Below are positions 34,612 to 44,674 of a stretch of 64,000 nucleotides of DNA, piece by piece. Numbering within the stretch: position 1 is the first letter of the stretch; every line of letters starts with the position of its first letter. The DNA is from Mesorhizobium sp. WSM3859. Lineage in GTDB: Bacteria > Pseudomonadota > Alphaproteobacteria > Rhizobiales > Rhizobiaceae. The notes under the pieces are model-generated. The model was not told the origin of the DNA. It did no database searches and was given only the letters and a program-made list of their open reading frames with translations. The DNA lies in assembly GCF_002295065.1 (NCBI RefSeq), contig NZ_NSGG01000014.1, forward strand, positions 1 through 64,000, read 5' to 3'. The translations under genes were made by a program, and so were the position numbers.

Positions 34612-36048
34612 TCAGACGTTGAGCAGCAGATACTCCCGCTCCCACGGGCTGATCACTTCCATAAAAGTTTCGAACTCGGCGCGCTTGATCGCGGTATAGG
34701 TGGCGGCGAAGGATTTGCCCAGAATGGCGCCGAGCTCCGTGTCGTCCTCGAACAGGCCGACGGCTTCCAGAAGGCCGCGCGGCAGGTCGATCTCATCGGC
34801 GTTGGCGGTCGTCAGCACCGGCGGTTCAGCCTTGATCTTGTTGTTCATGCCGACCAGCCCGCAGGCCAGCGACGCGGCCAGCGCCAGATACGGGTTGGCA
34901 TCGGAAGACGGGATGCGGTTTTCGACGCGCCGCGCGGCCGGATCCGAGCGCGGCACGCGGAAGGCGGTGGTGCGGTTGTCGTAGCCCCATTTGTTGTTGA
35001 CCGGAGCCGAGGCCTGTTGCGTCAGCCGGCGGTAGGAATTGACGTAAGGCGCAAACATCACCAGCGCGTTCGGCACATGCTTTTGCATGCCGCCGATGAA
35101 GTGGAAGAAAGCGTCTGTCTCGGAGCCGTCCTCGGCCGAGAAGATGTTCTTGCCGGTCTTCTTGTCGACCACAGACTGGTGGATATGCATGGCCGAGCCC
35201 GGCTGTCCCTGGATCGGCTTGGCCATGAAGGTAGCGTAGATCTCGTGCTTTAGCGCCGCCTCGCGGATAGTGCGCTTGAACATGAACACCTGGTCGGCGA
35301 GCTCGATCGGATTGCCGTGCCGCAGATTGATTTCGAGTTGGCCGGCGCCTTCCTCATGGATCAGCGTGTCGATCTCCAGGCCTTGCCGTTCCGAGAAATG
35401 GTAGATGTCGTCGATCAACTCGTCGAACTCGTTGACGCCGGCGATCGAATAGCCGGCGCCGCCGCCGATCGGCCGCCCCGAACGCCCGACGGGCGGCGTC
35501 AGCGGATAGTCCGGATCCGGGTTCTTGCGCACCAGATAGAATTCGATCTCGGGCGCCACCACCGGCTTCAGCCCACGCTCGTCATAGGCGGCAAGCACCC
35601 GCTTCAGCACGTTGCGCGGCGTGAATTCGACGGAGCGGCCGTCCTGATGCACGAGGTCGCAGATCACTGCCGCCGTCGGGTCTTCTTCCCACGGCACGAC
35701 GGTCAGCGTCGAGAGATCGGGAAGCAGCTTCAGGTCGCCGTCGTCCTCGGGATAGTGGAAGCCGTTGCCGTCTTCCGGATAGCCGCCCGAGATCGTCGTC
35801 ATGAAGACGGCCGAAGGCAGCGCCAGCGAGGTGTTGGAGGTGAATTTCTTCGACGGCATCATCTTGCCGCGGGCGACGCCGGCCTGGTCCGGCGTGATGC
35901 ATTCGATATCCTCGATGCCGCGCCACTCCAGCCAGGCGCTGGCTTCCTTCCAGTTCTTCACACCGCGTTCGTTTTTCAAGAAGGCAGGCGTGCGAGCGCG
36001 TCCCCCCCGGCTTGACGGACGGACTTCCCTTTTTTCAGGCGGCATCAT
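34612..36048 (-). CDS. puuA: Gamma-glutamylputrescine synthetase-like (glutamine synthetase family)
   Basis: A 478-residue ligase of the GlnA/PuuA family. PuuA joins glutamate to putrescine using ATP. Visible GS motifs: PEIEFYLVRKNPD, EEGAGQLEINLRHGN, SAMHIHQSVVDKKTG and the C-terminal VENRIPSSDANPYLALAA. The N-terminal segment differs from GlnA, and the direct pairing with puuB argues for putrescine rather than ammonia. Two tandem ATGs (36048, 36045) are possible starts with only a weak GGTGA ribosome site. It is divergent from the HAD gene at 36207. Confidence 0.88.
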   Translation of the reverse strand: MMPPEKREVRPSSRGGRARTPAFLKNERGVKNWKEASAWLEWRGIEDIECITPDQAGVARGKMMPSKKFTSNTSLALPSAVFMTTISGGYPEDGNGFHYPEDDGDLKLLPDLSTLTVVPWEEDPTAAVICDLVHQDGRSVEFTPRNVLKRVLAAYDERGLKPVVAPEIEFYLVRKNPDPDYPLTPPVGRSGRPIGGGAGYSIAGVNEFDELIDDIYHFSERQGLEIDTLIHEEGAGQLEINLRHGNPIELADQVFMFKRTIREAALKHEIYATFMAKPIQGQPGSAMHIHQSVVDKKTGKNIFSAEDGSETDAFFHFIGGMQKHVPNALVMFAPYVNSYRRLTQQASAPVNNKWGYDNRTTAFRVPRSDPAARRVENRIPSSDANPYLALAASLACGLVGMNNKIKAEPPVLTTANADEIDLPRGLLEAVGLFEDDTELGAILGKSFAATYTAIKRAEFETFMEVISPWEREYLLLNV

Positions 36049-36206
36049 TCACCAGATTGTGTTGCGGATTTCAGACTATAGCCGGGCGCCACGGGTGAAG
36101 GGAAGGGGAGACGCCGGACGCATGCTCAGGTAGCCGCTCCCTTGCGAACCGGCTGGCAGCGCCGGGCAAACGCGTCTACACCACGAGTTCGCGAGGATGA
36201 GGTGGC

Positions 36207-36914
36207 ATGTCCGCTCTTACCACAATCGGCTTCGATGCCGACGACACGCTGTGGCAGAATGAGCAGTTCTTCCGCATGACCGAGAAACGCTTCGCCGAAA
36301 TGCTGGCGGAGCACGGCGACCACGAGCATATCGCGGCAAGGCTGCTCGAGGCGGAAAGGCGCAACCTCGCCCTCTACGGGTTCGGCATCAAGGGCTTTAC
36401 CCTGTCGATGATCGAGACGGCGGTCGAGATCACCGGTGGTGAGGTGCCTGGTTCGATCATCGGCAAGATACTGGCTGCCGGCCGCGAGATGCTCAGCCAC
36501 CCGATCGAGCCGCTGCCGCATGCGCGTGAGACGGTCGAGAAGCTGGCGGGCTCCTACCATCTGGTGCTGATCACCAAGGGCGATCTCTTCGATCAGGAGC
36601 GCAAGCTTGCGCAGTCGGGAATGGGTGACCTCTTCGACGCGGTGGAGATCGTCAGCGACAAGAGCGCCGCCACCTATGCCCGCATCTTCAGCCGCCACGG
36701 CCGTGGTCCGCATAACAGCATGATGGTTGGCAATTCCCTCAAATCCGACGTGGTTCCCGCCATCGAGGCCGGCGGTTGGGGCATCCATGTGCCGCACGAA
36801 TTGACCTGGGCGGTCGAACATGCCGAGGCGCCTGTCGCGGCACCGCGTTTCCGCCAGATTGCCGATCTCGGCGAGTTGCCGAGCCTGGTCGAGGCCATCG
36901 CAAAGGCCGGCTGA
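36207..36914 (+). CDS. HAD-superfamily hydrolase
   Basis: A 235-residue haloacid-dehalogenase-like protein. Motif I is IGFDADDTLW with the nucleophile Asp10 and acid/base Asp12. Motif II is VLITKGD, the motif III lysine is in VSDKSAAT, and motif IV reads MMVGNSLKSDVVPA. All four catalytic elements are present. The cap between motifs I and II is helical (C1 type). It is probably a phosphatase for a small phosphorylated metabolite. A GAGG-type ribosome site precedes ATG 36207. It converges with the receiver-like gene, leaving 12 bases. Confidence 0.85.
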   Translation: MSALTTIGFDADDTLWQNEQFFRMTEKRFAEMLAEHGDHEHIAARLLEAERRNLALYGFGIKGFTLSMIETAVEITGGEVPGSIIGKILAAGREMLSHPIEPLPHARETVEKLAGSYHLVLITKGDLFDQERKLAQSGMGDLFDAVEIVSDKSAATYARIFSRHGRGPHNSMMVGNSLKSDVVPAIEAGGWGIHVPHELTWAVEHAEAPVAAPRFRQIADLGELPSLVEAIAKAG

Positions 36915-36926
36915 ACGTCGTCTAGT

Positions 36927-37310
36927 CTAACCGCGCCCTACCAGGCGATCGACCACCGGTTGCAGCCTCTCGGGCGTGATCGGCTTGGCAACGACCGCAT
37001 CGACCACGCTCGACAGGCCAAGGCTCTCTGGTGTGCCATTCCTGGTTGAGAGCAGGATAACCGCGGGCAGTGGCTTGCCGGAGACGCGCCGCAGCGCGTC
37101 GATGGCCGACATCAGCCGGTCGCAATCCTTGTCGTCGGGGCCGCCGTCGAGGATGACCGCGCCGGGCAGCTGGCCGGCCAGCGTCTTCTCGGCAGCTTCG
37201 GGCGGTTCCGAGATCGGCTTCAGGCCCGATTTCTCGACGATTTTCGACACCACCACCCGGTTGATCGATGATTTTCCGACGACCAGCACCTTGGAAAAAT
37301 CCGCCGCCAT
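36927..37310 (-). CDS. Degenerate CheY-like receiver domain protein
   Basis: A 127-residue single-domain protein from ATG 37310; a longer frame to 37451 has a low-complexity N-terminus. The fold order matches a receiver: strand KVLVV, phospho-acceptor position Asp55 in AVILDGG, LLSTR with Thr89, and the lysine in VVAKP (Lys109). The acidic pair that normally follows strand 1 and binds magnesium is replaced by Gly12-Lys13 (VVGKSSINR). Phosphorylation by the usual mechanism is therefore doubtful. The protein may signal through binding alone. No kinase gene adjoins it. Confidence 0.7.
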   Translation of the reverse strand: MAADFSKVLVVGKSSINRVVVSKIVEKSGLKPISEPPEAAEKTLAGQLPGAVILDGGPDDKDCDRLMSAIDALRRVSGKPLPAVILLSTRNGTPESLGLSSVVDAVVAKPITPERLQPVVDRLVGRG

Positions 37311-37533
37311 CGTGCGGGCGCGGGCTGCCGGTCTCGGATGTTTTTCGGAGTGGTCGTCACGGTCGGCGGGACACATCGGCGGGCTGGCACTCTGGCTCAA
37401 TGCAGGGTTGAAACCTGAGGCAGAATTGAGTGAGATCGCGGCCGGTGTCAAGCTGAAACGGCCGAGGCCGAAAATATAGCAAGAAAATCCTGAATCAGCG
37501 CAAGTCGTGCCTCCGGACGGCTAAGGCAAATCA

Positions 37534-37581
37534 AAAAAATGCGACAGTCTCCCGAACGTATAACGTACGGAAGACTGTCGC
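37534..37581 (-). terminator. Intrinsic terminator of the aceA operon
   Basis: Arms at 37541-37559 and 37563-37581 match at 17 of 19 positions around a 3-base loop. Read on the minus strand, the hairpin is followed by ATTTTTTTGA, a good U-tract. It lies 20 bases after the stop of the small gene downstream of aceA. Confidence 0.9.
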
Positions 37582-37600
37582 CGAGACTGTTGACGTTACG

Positions 37601-37843
37601 TCAAGTATGGCTCTGATGCGTAACGATCACAGGGATCAGCAGGTCACCCCAGTTGCCGTCGCCGCCATGATGCCTGGCCGAGCGCACCAGCTCCACCGAG
37701 ACGCCGGCCTCGACTGCCTTCATGACCGACTGGTTGAGCCTGTGCAGATCGTTGGCGAGCATGCGGATCGTCGCCTGCTGGTCGACGCTCATCGCGCTCG
37801 ATTGCTCCTCCGCCCTTTCCTTGACGCGGCTTATTGATGCCAT
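37601..37843 (-). CDS. Small conserved-looking hypothetical protein downstream of aceA
   Basis: An 80-residue soluble protein. GAGGAG lies just before ATG 37843, and the gene follows aceA by 55 bases on the same strand and precedes an intrinsic terminator, so it is a real operon member. The first 50 residues look helical (RMLANDLHRLNQSVMKAVEAG), and the C-terminus has GGDGNWGDLLIPVIVTHQ. No known domain was recognised. Similar small genes behind isocitrate lyase occur in Rhizobiales, but the function is unknown; a role tied to the glyoxylate shunt is inference. Confidence 0.75.
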   Translation of the reverse strand: MASISRVKERAEEQSSAMSVDQQATIRMLANDLHRLNQSVMKAVEAGVSVELVRSARHHGGDGNWGDLLIPVIVTHQSHT

Positions 37844-37898
37844 TGGTCTTCTCCTCGATAAAAATGCCCCTGCGGGCGTTTCCTCTGGTTGTTATCCG

Positions 37899-39188
<1,290 letters not shown>

Positions 39189-39356
39189 TGGTCACTCCGG
39201 ATCGTTTGAAACTGCTTCGGCGACGCATCGCAATGGACATATCCCGCGACGTCTGCGTATGACATCGTTTACATTGCAGCGCGAAATAGGCCAGGGAGAT
39301 CGCCATTTAGCGTCAAAAATAAAGGAAAAGCTGTGTTGCCATTGACAAGCTCGCTC

Positions 39357-39427
39357 TGTAAATTTGTCATAATTGTAAGAGCGGCAAGGCGGGCGTCGGG
39401 CTCGATGCGCATGTAAATTTTTGTCAA
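39357..39427. promoter_or_regulatory. Direct repeats TGTAAATTT(TT)GTCA between aceA and its regulator
   Basis: Two copies: TGTAAATTTGTCA at 39357-39369 and TGTAAATTTTTGTCA at 39412-39426, 55 bases apart, in the 250-base divergent region. The second ends 12 bases before the regulator start. They are candidate operators for the ScfR/RamB-type protein controlling aceA and itself. This is inference; the exact binding motif in rhizobia was not checked. Confidence 0.45.
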
Positions 39428-39438
39428 GGGCGGAAGGG

Positions 39439-40881
39439 ATGGCCGACCAGAAGATCTTTGCCGGGCCGCGGCTGCGCCGGCTGCGCAGCGCCCGCGGATT
39501 GACCCAGACGGCGATGGCCGAGGGTCTGGGCATTTCGCCCTCCTACCTCAACCTCATCGAGCGCAACCAGCGGCCGCTGACGGTGCAGCTCATCCTCAGG
39601 CTGGCCTCCGTCTACAAGGTCGATCCGCATGAGCTTCAGGGAGAGACAAGAGGTTCGATCGCGGCCTTGCGCGAAGCGTTCAGCGATCCGCTTCTTGCCG
39701 GCGAACTGCCCGGCGATCAGGAACTGATCGATCTCGCCGAGACGGCGCCCAATGCTTCGGCGGCGATGGTGAAACTCTTTCGCGCCTATCGCGAGCAGGC
39801 CGAGCGTCTGTCCGATCTCAACCAGCTTCTGGCCAGGGAGGGGAGGGCGACCGCGCTGTCCGGCGCGCGCCTGCCCGCCGACGAGGTCCACGAAGTGCTC
39901 GAACGCCGGCCGAACCACTTTGCTGCGCTGGAGGAGGAGGCGGAGGCTTTCACATCGGTCCTCGAGCCCGGCGACGATCTGTTCGCCGCGCTGAAGGCCT
40001 GGTTGCGGCGCGAGCATGGCATCGTCGTCAAGGTGCTGCCGGTCACCACCATGCCCAACTGGCGCCGCCGCTACGACCGCCATTCGCAACGCCTGTTCCT
40101 GTCGGAGCGGTTGTCGCCCTTCGACCAGTTGCGTGAAGTCGCCATGGAGGCGAGCCTGATGCGCATGTCGGTGGCCGTCGCGGGCGAGATCCAGGGGCTG
40201 AAGCTCGGCACGGACGAGGCGCGCCGGCTCGCCCGCTTCGAGCTCGGCCGCTATGCCGCGCACGCTCTGATGATGCCCTATCAGGCCTTCCACGCCGCCG
40301 CCGTTCGCGCCCGCTACGACATCGATGTCTTGCGTTCCCGCTTCGGCGTCTCTTTCGAACAGGCGGCCAACCGCCTGACCATGCTGCAGCGGCAGGGCGC
40401 GTCGGGTGTGCCCTTCTTCATGCTGGAAGTCGACAATGCTGGCAACCGCTTCCGCAAGGCCGGCAGCCAGGGTTATCCGCAAAGCCGCTTCGGCGGCGGC
40501 TGCCCCAAGCTTCCCATTCATGCGGCCTTCTCGCAGCCGGGTCAGATCCTGGTCGAGGCGGTGGAGATGCCCGATGGCGCCGAGTTCCTCTGCATCGCCC
40601 GCACGCTGGAAGGCCCGCAAGGCGCCTTCTCCGAACGGCCGCGTCGCACCGCGCTGCTGCTTGGTTGCGATATCGGCTTCCGCGACGAAATCGTCTATGG
40701 CGCGGCGCTGCCGGCCGGCGCGGCCGGCAAGCCCGGCCAGGGTTTCGCCACGCCGGTCGGTCCCGCCTGCCGGCTTTGCGAGCGCGTCGGCTGCCTGGCG
40801 CGCGCCGAGCCGCCGGTGACGCGCCCGCTCGGCCTCGACGAGATGGTGACCGGCCTCAGCGCCTTTGACTTTCAGGGATGA
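39439..40881 (+). CDS. XRE-family regulator of short-chain fatty acid metabolism (ScfR/RamB type)
   Basis: A 480-residue regulator. Residues about 10-65 are an XRE helix-turn-helix (RLRRLRSARGLTQTAMAEGL, ISPSYLNLIERNQRPLTVQL). The middle region resembles the ImmA/IrrE-type domain. The C-terminal part matches DUF2083, with CRLCERVGCLARAEPPV near the end, whose cysteines may bind metal. RamB in actinobacteria and ScfR-type proteins in alphaproteobacteria control isocitrate lyase and acetate metabolism. The divergent aceA fits this. ATG 39439 has purine-rich AAGGGCGGAAGGG upstream. Confidence 0.9.
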   Translation: MADQKIFAGPRLRRLRSARGLTQTAMAEGLGISPSYLNLIERNQRPLTVQLILRLASVYKVDPHELQGETRGSIAALREAFSDPLLAGELPGDQELIDLAETAPNASAAMVKLFRAYREQAERLSDLNQLLAREGRATALSGARLPADEVHEVLERRPNHFAALEEEAEAFTSVLEPGDDLFAALKAWLRREHGIVVKVLPVTTMPNWRRRYDRHSQRLFLSERLSPFDQLREVAMEASLMRMSVAVAGEIQGLKLGTDEARRLARFELGRYAAHALMMPYQAFHAAAVRARYDIDVLRSRFGVSFEQAANRLTMLQRQGASGVPFFMLEVDNAGNRFRKAGSQGYPQSRFGGGCPKLPIHAAFSQPGQILVEAVEMPDGAEFLCIARTLEGPQGAFSERPRRTALLLGCDIGFRDEIVYGAALPAGAAGKPGQGFATPVGPACRLCERVGCLARAEPPVTRPLGLDEMVTGLSAFDFQG

Positions 40882-41054
40882 TACGGCGGATGTGCCCCAA
40901 GCTTCGCCGGGCGCTGGATCACGCCGGCCGTGCGTCTTTGCGCTAGGCGATTGCGACACAGTCCCGTCGTCCAAGCCGCGGTCTTGTCGTCTGAGACACG
41001 GTCTTGTCGTCCTTGGTGCATCGTGCAGCCCGCAACTCGCTGACAATCGTGTCC

Positions 41055-42005
41055 ATGACCGATACCACTTCGCCGCCCGCCGCCTTGCCTGCCGTCTCGC
41101 CGCGCGAGGAACGGGTCGGCATGCTCCTGGTCTTCCTTTCGGCGCTCATGTGGAGCTTCGGCGGCACCATCGCCCGCTTCATCCATGTCGACGACAGCTG
41201 GACCGTTGTCTTCTGGCGCTCGCTCTGGGCCGTTGCCTTCCTCGTCGCGTTCATGGTCTGGCGCGATGGCTGGCGGGGCACCCTGAAGCTGTTTCGGCAC
41301 ATGGGCCTGCCCGGTCTTGGTGTCGCCCTCTGCTTCGCCACCGCCTCCACCAGCTTCGTCGTGGCGCTCGCCTACACCACGGTCGCCAACATCCTTTTGA
41401 TGCAGGCCGGAGTGCCGCTGCTTGCGGCGCTCCTTGCGTGGCTCCTGTTTCGCGAGCGTGTGAGCCCGGCGACCTGGGTCGCCATTGCCGCAGTGATCAC
41501 CGGCGTCGCGATCATGGTCTCCGAATCTCTCGACGGGGCCGTGTCCCCCATCGGCGACGGCCTTGCGCTGCTGATTGCGGTGATGTTTTCCGTGGCGACC
41601 GTGATCACCCGGCGCTTCGCTCATGTGCGCATGGTGCCGGCCAATTGCCTCGCGGCGCTGCTCGCTTGCGCGTTAGCGGCATCTCAAGCCTCGCAGTTTG
41701 CCGTGTCCGGACGCGACATGGGCTTCCTCTTCGCCTTCGGCGTCATCAACCTCGGCGTCGGCCTCGCCTTTTTCGCCATGGGCGCCCGGCTCGTGCCGGC
41801 GGCGATCGCGGCGCTGCTGGGCACCTTCGAGCCGATCCTCGGGCCGATCTGGGTCTGGCTCGTCCATTCCGAGGTGCCGTCGGTGCGCACCATCATCGGC
41901 GGCGCGGTCGTGGTCACCGCGTTGCTCGTCCATATCGGCCTGGAGTTCAAACGCCAGGCGCGGCCGGCACGTCCCGGCATCACCGGCCTGCCGTCACCCA
42001 ATTGA
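41055..42005 (+). CDS. EamA/DMT-family transporter
   Basis: A 316-residue membrane protein with about ten hydrophobic helices in two EamA halves. Typical pieces are LLVFLSALMWSFGGTIARFI, TVANILLMQAGVPLLAALLAW and IAALLGTFEPILGPIWVWLV. Members export amino acids, purines or other metabolites. ATG 41055 is preferred, with no strong ribosome site; an in-frame start at 41004 is possible. It stands alone between the fatty-acid regulator and the polyamine operon. The substrate is unknown. Confidence 0.85.
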   Translation: MTDTTSPPAALPAVSPREERVGMLLVFLSALMWSFGGTIARFIHVDDSWTVVFWRSLWAVAFLVAFMVWRDGWRGTLKLFRHMGLPGLGVALCFATASTSFVVALAYTTVANILLMQAGVPLLAALLAWLLFRERVSPATWVAIAAVITGVAIMVSESLDGAVSPIGDGLALLIAVMFSVATVITRRFAHVRMVPANCLAALLACALAASQASQFAVSGRDMGFLFAFGVINLGVGLAFFAMGARLVPAAIAALLGTFEPILGPIWVWLVHSEVPSVRTIIGGAVVVTALLVHIGLEFKRQARPARPGITGLPSPN

Positions 42006-42348
42006 AGTTGAGAGTCTTCCCCCATTGACAACCCTGTTGCCGGGCGGGCAGGCTGCGGTCACGGCAACAACAAGACAGGCGTATCTTGCCAAGTGTCTCT
42101 GCCGGCCTGACTAAGGCCGGACCACATCGTCGTATCTCTGCCCACGCCACGGCGAACGCCGCTGACGCCGCCCGGATACCTTACAAGGGCACGCCGCGGG
42201 AGGTCCTTGACCACCGACCGGCAACCCGGCGCAGCGCTGACAGGTCGCGCTTGTTGCCCCTCGGAAAGCTCAATAGTCTGAAACAAACGCCGTCCCGCGC
42301 TCCTATCGCGACGAGCCGGCAAGGGAACACTCACCAAAGGAGAACATC
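42006..42348. other. Upstream region of the potFGHI operon
   Basis: This 343-base stretch precedes potF. A TTGACA-like hexamer lies at 42025-42030, without a convincing -10 partner. AAAGGAGAACATC directly before 42349 is the potF ribosome site. No ORF, riboswitch or repeat was recognised. Confidence 0.4.
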
Positions 42349-43446
42349 ATGATCCGCAAAGCTCTATGGCTTTCGGCGACGTCGGTATTTCTAACGCTTT
42401 TCACGGCAGGCGGCCGTGCCGAGGACCGCGTCGTCAACGTCTATAACTGGTCGGACTATATCGACAGCTCGATCATCGACGACTTCACCAAGAAGACCGG
42501 TATCAAGGTCGTCTACGACACCTTCGATTCCAATGAGATCCTGGAGACCAAGCTGCTTGCCGGCGGCAGCGGCTATGACGTCGTCGTGCCCAGCGCCAAC
42601 TTCTTGGCGCGTCAGATCCAGGCGGGCGTGTTCCAGAAGCTCGACAAGTCGAAGCTGCCGAACATCTCCAACATGTGGGACGTCATCTCCGAACGCACCG
42701 CCAAATACGATCCGGGCAACGAATATTCGGTCAACTATATGTGGGGCACCGTCGGCCTCGGCTATAACGTCAAGAAGGTGACGGCCGCGCTCGGCACCGA
42801 CAAGATCGACAGCTGGGACGTCTTCTTCAATCCGGATAAGCTGGCCAAGCTGAAGGATTGCGGCGTCTATGTGCTGGATTCTCCCGCCGACATCATTCCA
42901 GCTGCGCTCAAATATCTCGGCCTCGACCCCAACAGCACCTCGCCGGATGACATTGCCAAGGCCGAGGAAGCGTTGCTCAAGGTCCGACCCTATATCCGCA
43001 AGTTCCATTCGTCCGAATACATCAACGCCTTGGCCAATGGCGATATTTGCCTGGCGATCGGCTGGTCGGGCGACGTCTTCCAGGCGCGCAACCGCGCCGA
43101 GGAAGCCAAACAGGGCGTCGAGATCGGCTATTCGGTGCCGAAGGAAGGCGCGCAGATGTGGTTCGACCAGATGGCGATCCCGGCGGACGCACCGCATGTC
43201 GCCGACGCGCTCGAGTTCATCAACTACATGATGACCCCCGAAGTCATCGCCAAGTCGTCGAACTACGTGCTCTACGCCAACGGCAACAAGGCTTCGCAGC
43301 AGTTCGTCGACAAGGCGATCCTGGAAGATACTGCGGTCTATCCGGATGCCGAGACGATCAAGAAACTCTATACCGTTAAGCCATACGATCCAAAGACACA
43401 GCGCGTCATCACGCGCACCTGGACCAAGATCGTCACCGGTCAGTAA
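42349..43446 (+). CDS. potF: Putrescine/spermidine-binding periplasmic protein
   Basis: A 365-residue solute-binding protein. Signal peptide residues 1-24 end at GGRA-ED. The mature start VVNVYNWSDYIDSSIIDDF is the hallmark of PotF/PotD. SGYDVVVPSANFLARQIQAG and ALANGDICLAIGWSGDV contribute to the amine-binding cleft; conserved Trp and Asp residues there fit putrescine. It is the first gene of potFGHI, followed by a hairpin that probably lowers expression of the membrane genes relative to the binding protein. Confidence 0.95.
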   Translation: MIRKALWLSATSVFLTLFTAGGRAEDRVVNVYNWSDYIDSSIIDDFTKKTGIKVVYDTFDSNEILETKLLAGGSGYDVVVPSANFLARQIQAGVFQKLDKSKLPNISNMWDVISERTAKYDPGNEYSVNYMWGTVGLGYNVKKVTAALGTDKIDSWDVFFNPDKLAKLKDCGVYVLDSPADIIPAALKYLGLDPNSTSPDDIAKAEEALLKVRPYIRKFHSSEYINALANGDICLAIGWSGDVFQARNRAEEAKQGVEIGYSVPKEGAQMWFDQMAIPADAPHVADALEFINYMMTPEVIAKSSNYVLYANGNKASQQFVDKAILEDTAVYPDAETIKKLYTVKPYDPKTQRVITRTWTKIVTGQ

Positions 43447-43458
43447 GCATTGCGACAC

Positions 43459-43494
43459 GACCCCGGCAGCCAACTGCCGGGGTCGCTTTCTTTT
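43459..43494 (+). terminator. Hairpin/attenuating terminator between potF and potG
   Basis: Perfect 11-base stem GACCCCGGCAG (43459-43469) and CTGCCGGGGTC (43474-43484) with loop CCAA, followed by GCTTTCTTTT. It lies inside the operon, so it probably causes partial termination and stabilises the potF message, giving excess binding protein. Confidence 0.85.
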
Positions 43495-43525
43495 GGGGAA
43501 TCAAAAAAGTAACGGAGTGGGGATC

Positions 43526-44665
43526 ATGAAATCGCTTGGCAGCATCCGCAGGGATTTCGCGCCATGGAACGACCCGAACGCCAAGCCATATATCCAGTTC
43601 GACAAGGTCACCAAGAAGTTCGGTGACTTCACCGCCGTCAACAATCTGTCGCTGACCATTTTCGAGCGTGAATTCTTCGCGCTGCTCGGCGCCTCCGGTT
43701 GCGGCAAGTCGACCCTGCTCAGGATGCTTGCCGGCTTCGAGGAACCGACGGCGGGCCGCATCCTGCTGGACGGGCAGGACCTGCGCGGCATCCCGCCCTA
43801 CAAGCGGCCGGTCAACATGATGTTCCAGTCCTACGCGCTGTTCCCGCATATGACGGTGGAGAAGAACATCGCCTTCGGCCTCAAGCAGGAAGGCATGCCG
43901 GGACCCGATGTCGAAAAGCGCGTCGCCGAAATGCTGAAGCTGGTCAAGCTCGAGCAGTTCGCCAAACGCAAGCCGCATCAGCTCTCGGGCGGTCAGCGCC
44001 AGCGCGTCGCGCTTGCGCGATCGGTCGCCAAGCGGCCCAAGGTTCTGCTGCTCGACGAACCGCTCGGCGCTTTGGACAAGAAGCTGCGCGAGGAAACGCA
44101 GTTCGAGCTGATGGACCTGCAGCAGGAGCTCGGCCTCACCTTCGTCGTCGTCACCCACGACCAGGAAGAAGCCATGACCATGGCCGATCGCATCGCCATC
44201 ATGGACAAGGGCGAGGTCATGCAGGTCGCCACGCCAGCCGAGATCTACGAGGCGCCGACCTCGCGTTTCGTGGCGCATTTCGTCGGCAACGTGAACATGT
44301 TCGAGGGCAAGGTTGCCGAGCACACGGCAAACGCGACGCGCATCACCGGCGCGACCGGCGCCCAGATCGTCGTCGACAATGGCGGCAACGCCGCTGCCGG
44401 CTCCGACATCGTCTTCGCGATCCGGCCGGAAAAGATCAAGGTCTCCTCGAAAAAGCCCGCCGATGCCGTCAATGCGCTGGAAGGCGAGGTCTATGACGTC
44501 GCCTATCTCGGCGACATGACCGTCTTTCACATCAGGCTCGACGACGGGCAGATCGTGCGGGCGAGCGCCTTGAACGCCTCGCGCGTCACGGAGGATCCGC
44601 TGACCTGGAATGACCGCGCCTGGGTCTCCTTCCGGCCCGATGCCGGCGTCGTGTTGACCAGGTAG
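43526..44665 (+). CDS. potG: Polyamine ABC transporter ATP-binding protein
   Basis: A 379-residue ATPase. GGAGTGGGG precedes ATG 43526. Walker A GASGCGKSTLLR, Q-loop MMFQSYALFPHMTV, signature LSGGQRQRVALARS, Walker B VLLLDEPLGALD, and VVTHDQEEAMTMAD with the switch histidine. The C-terminal TOBE domain (about residues 290-379) is typical of PotG/PotA. It energises uptake by the two permeases encoded downstream. Confidence 0.95.
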   Translation: MKSLGSIRRDFAPWNDPNAKPYIQFDKVTKKFGDFTAVNNLSLTIFEREFFALLGASGCGKSTLLRMLAGFEEPTAGRILLDGQDLRGIPPYKRPVNMMFQSYALFPHMTVEKNIAFGLKQEGMPGPDVEKRVAEMLKLVKLEQFAKRKPHQLSGGQRQRVALARSVAKRPKVLLLDEPLGALDKKLREETQFELMDLQQELGLTFVVVTHDQEEAMTMADRIAIMDKGEVMQVATPAEIYEAPTSRFVAHFVGNVNMFEGKVAEHTANATRITGATGAQIVVDNGGNAAAGSDIVFAIRPEKIKVSSKKPADAVNALEGEVYDVAYLGDMTVFHIRLDDGQIVRASALNASRVTEDPLTWNDRAWVSFRPDAGVVLTR

Positions 44666-44674
44666 GAGGCTGAG

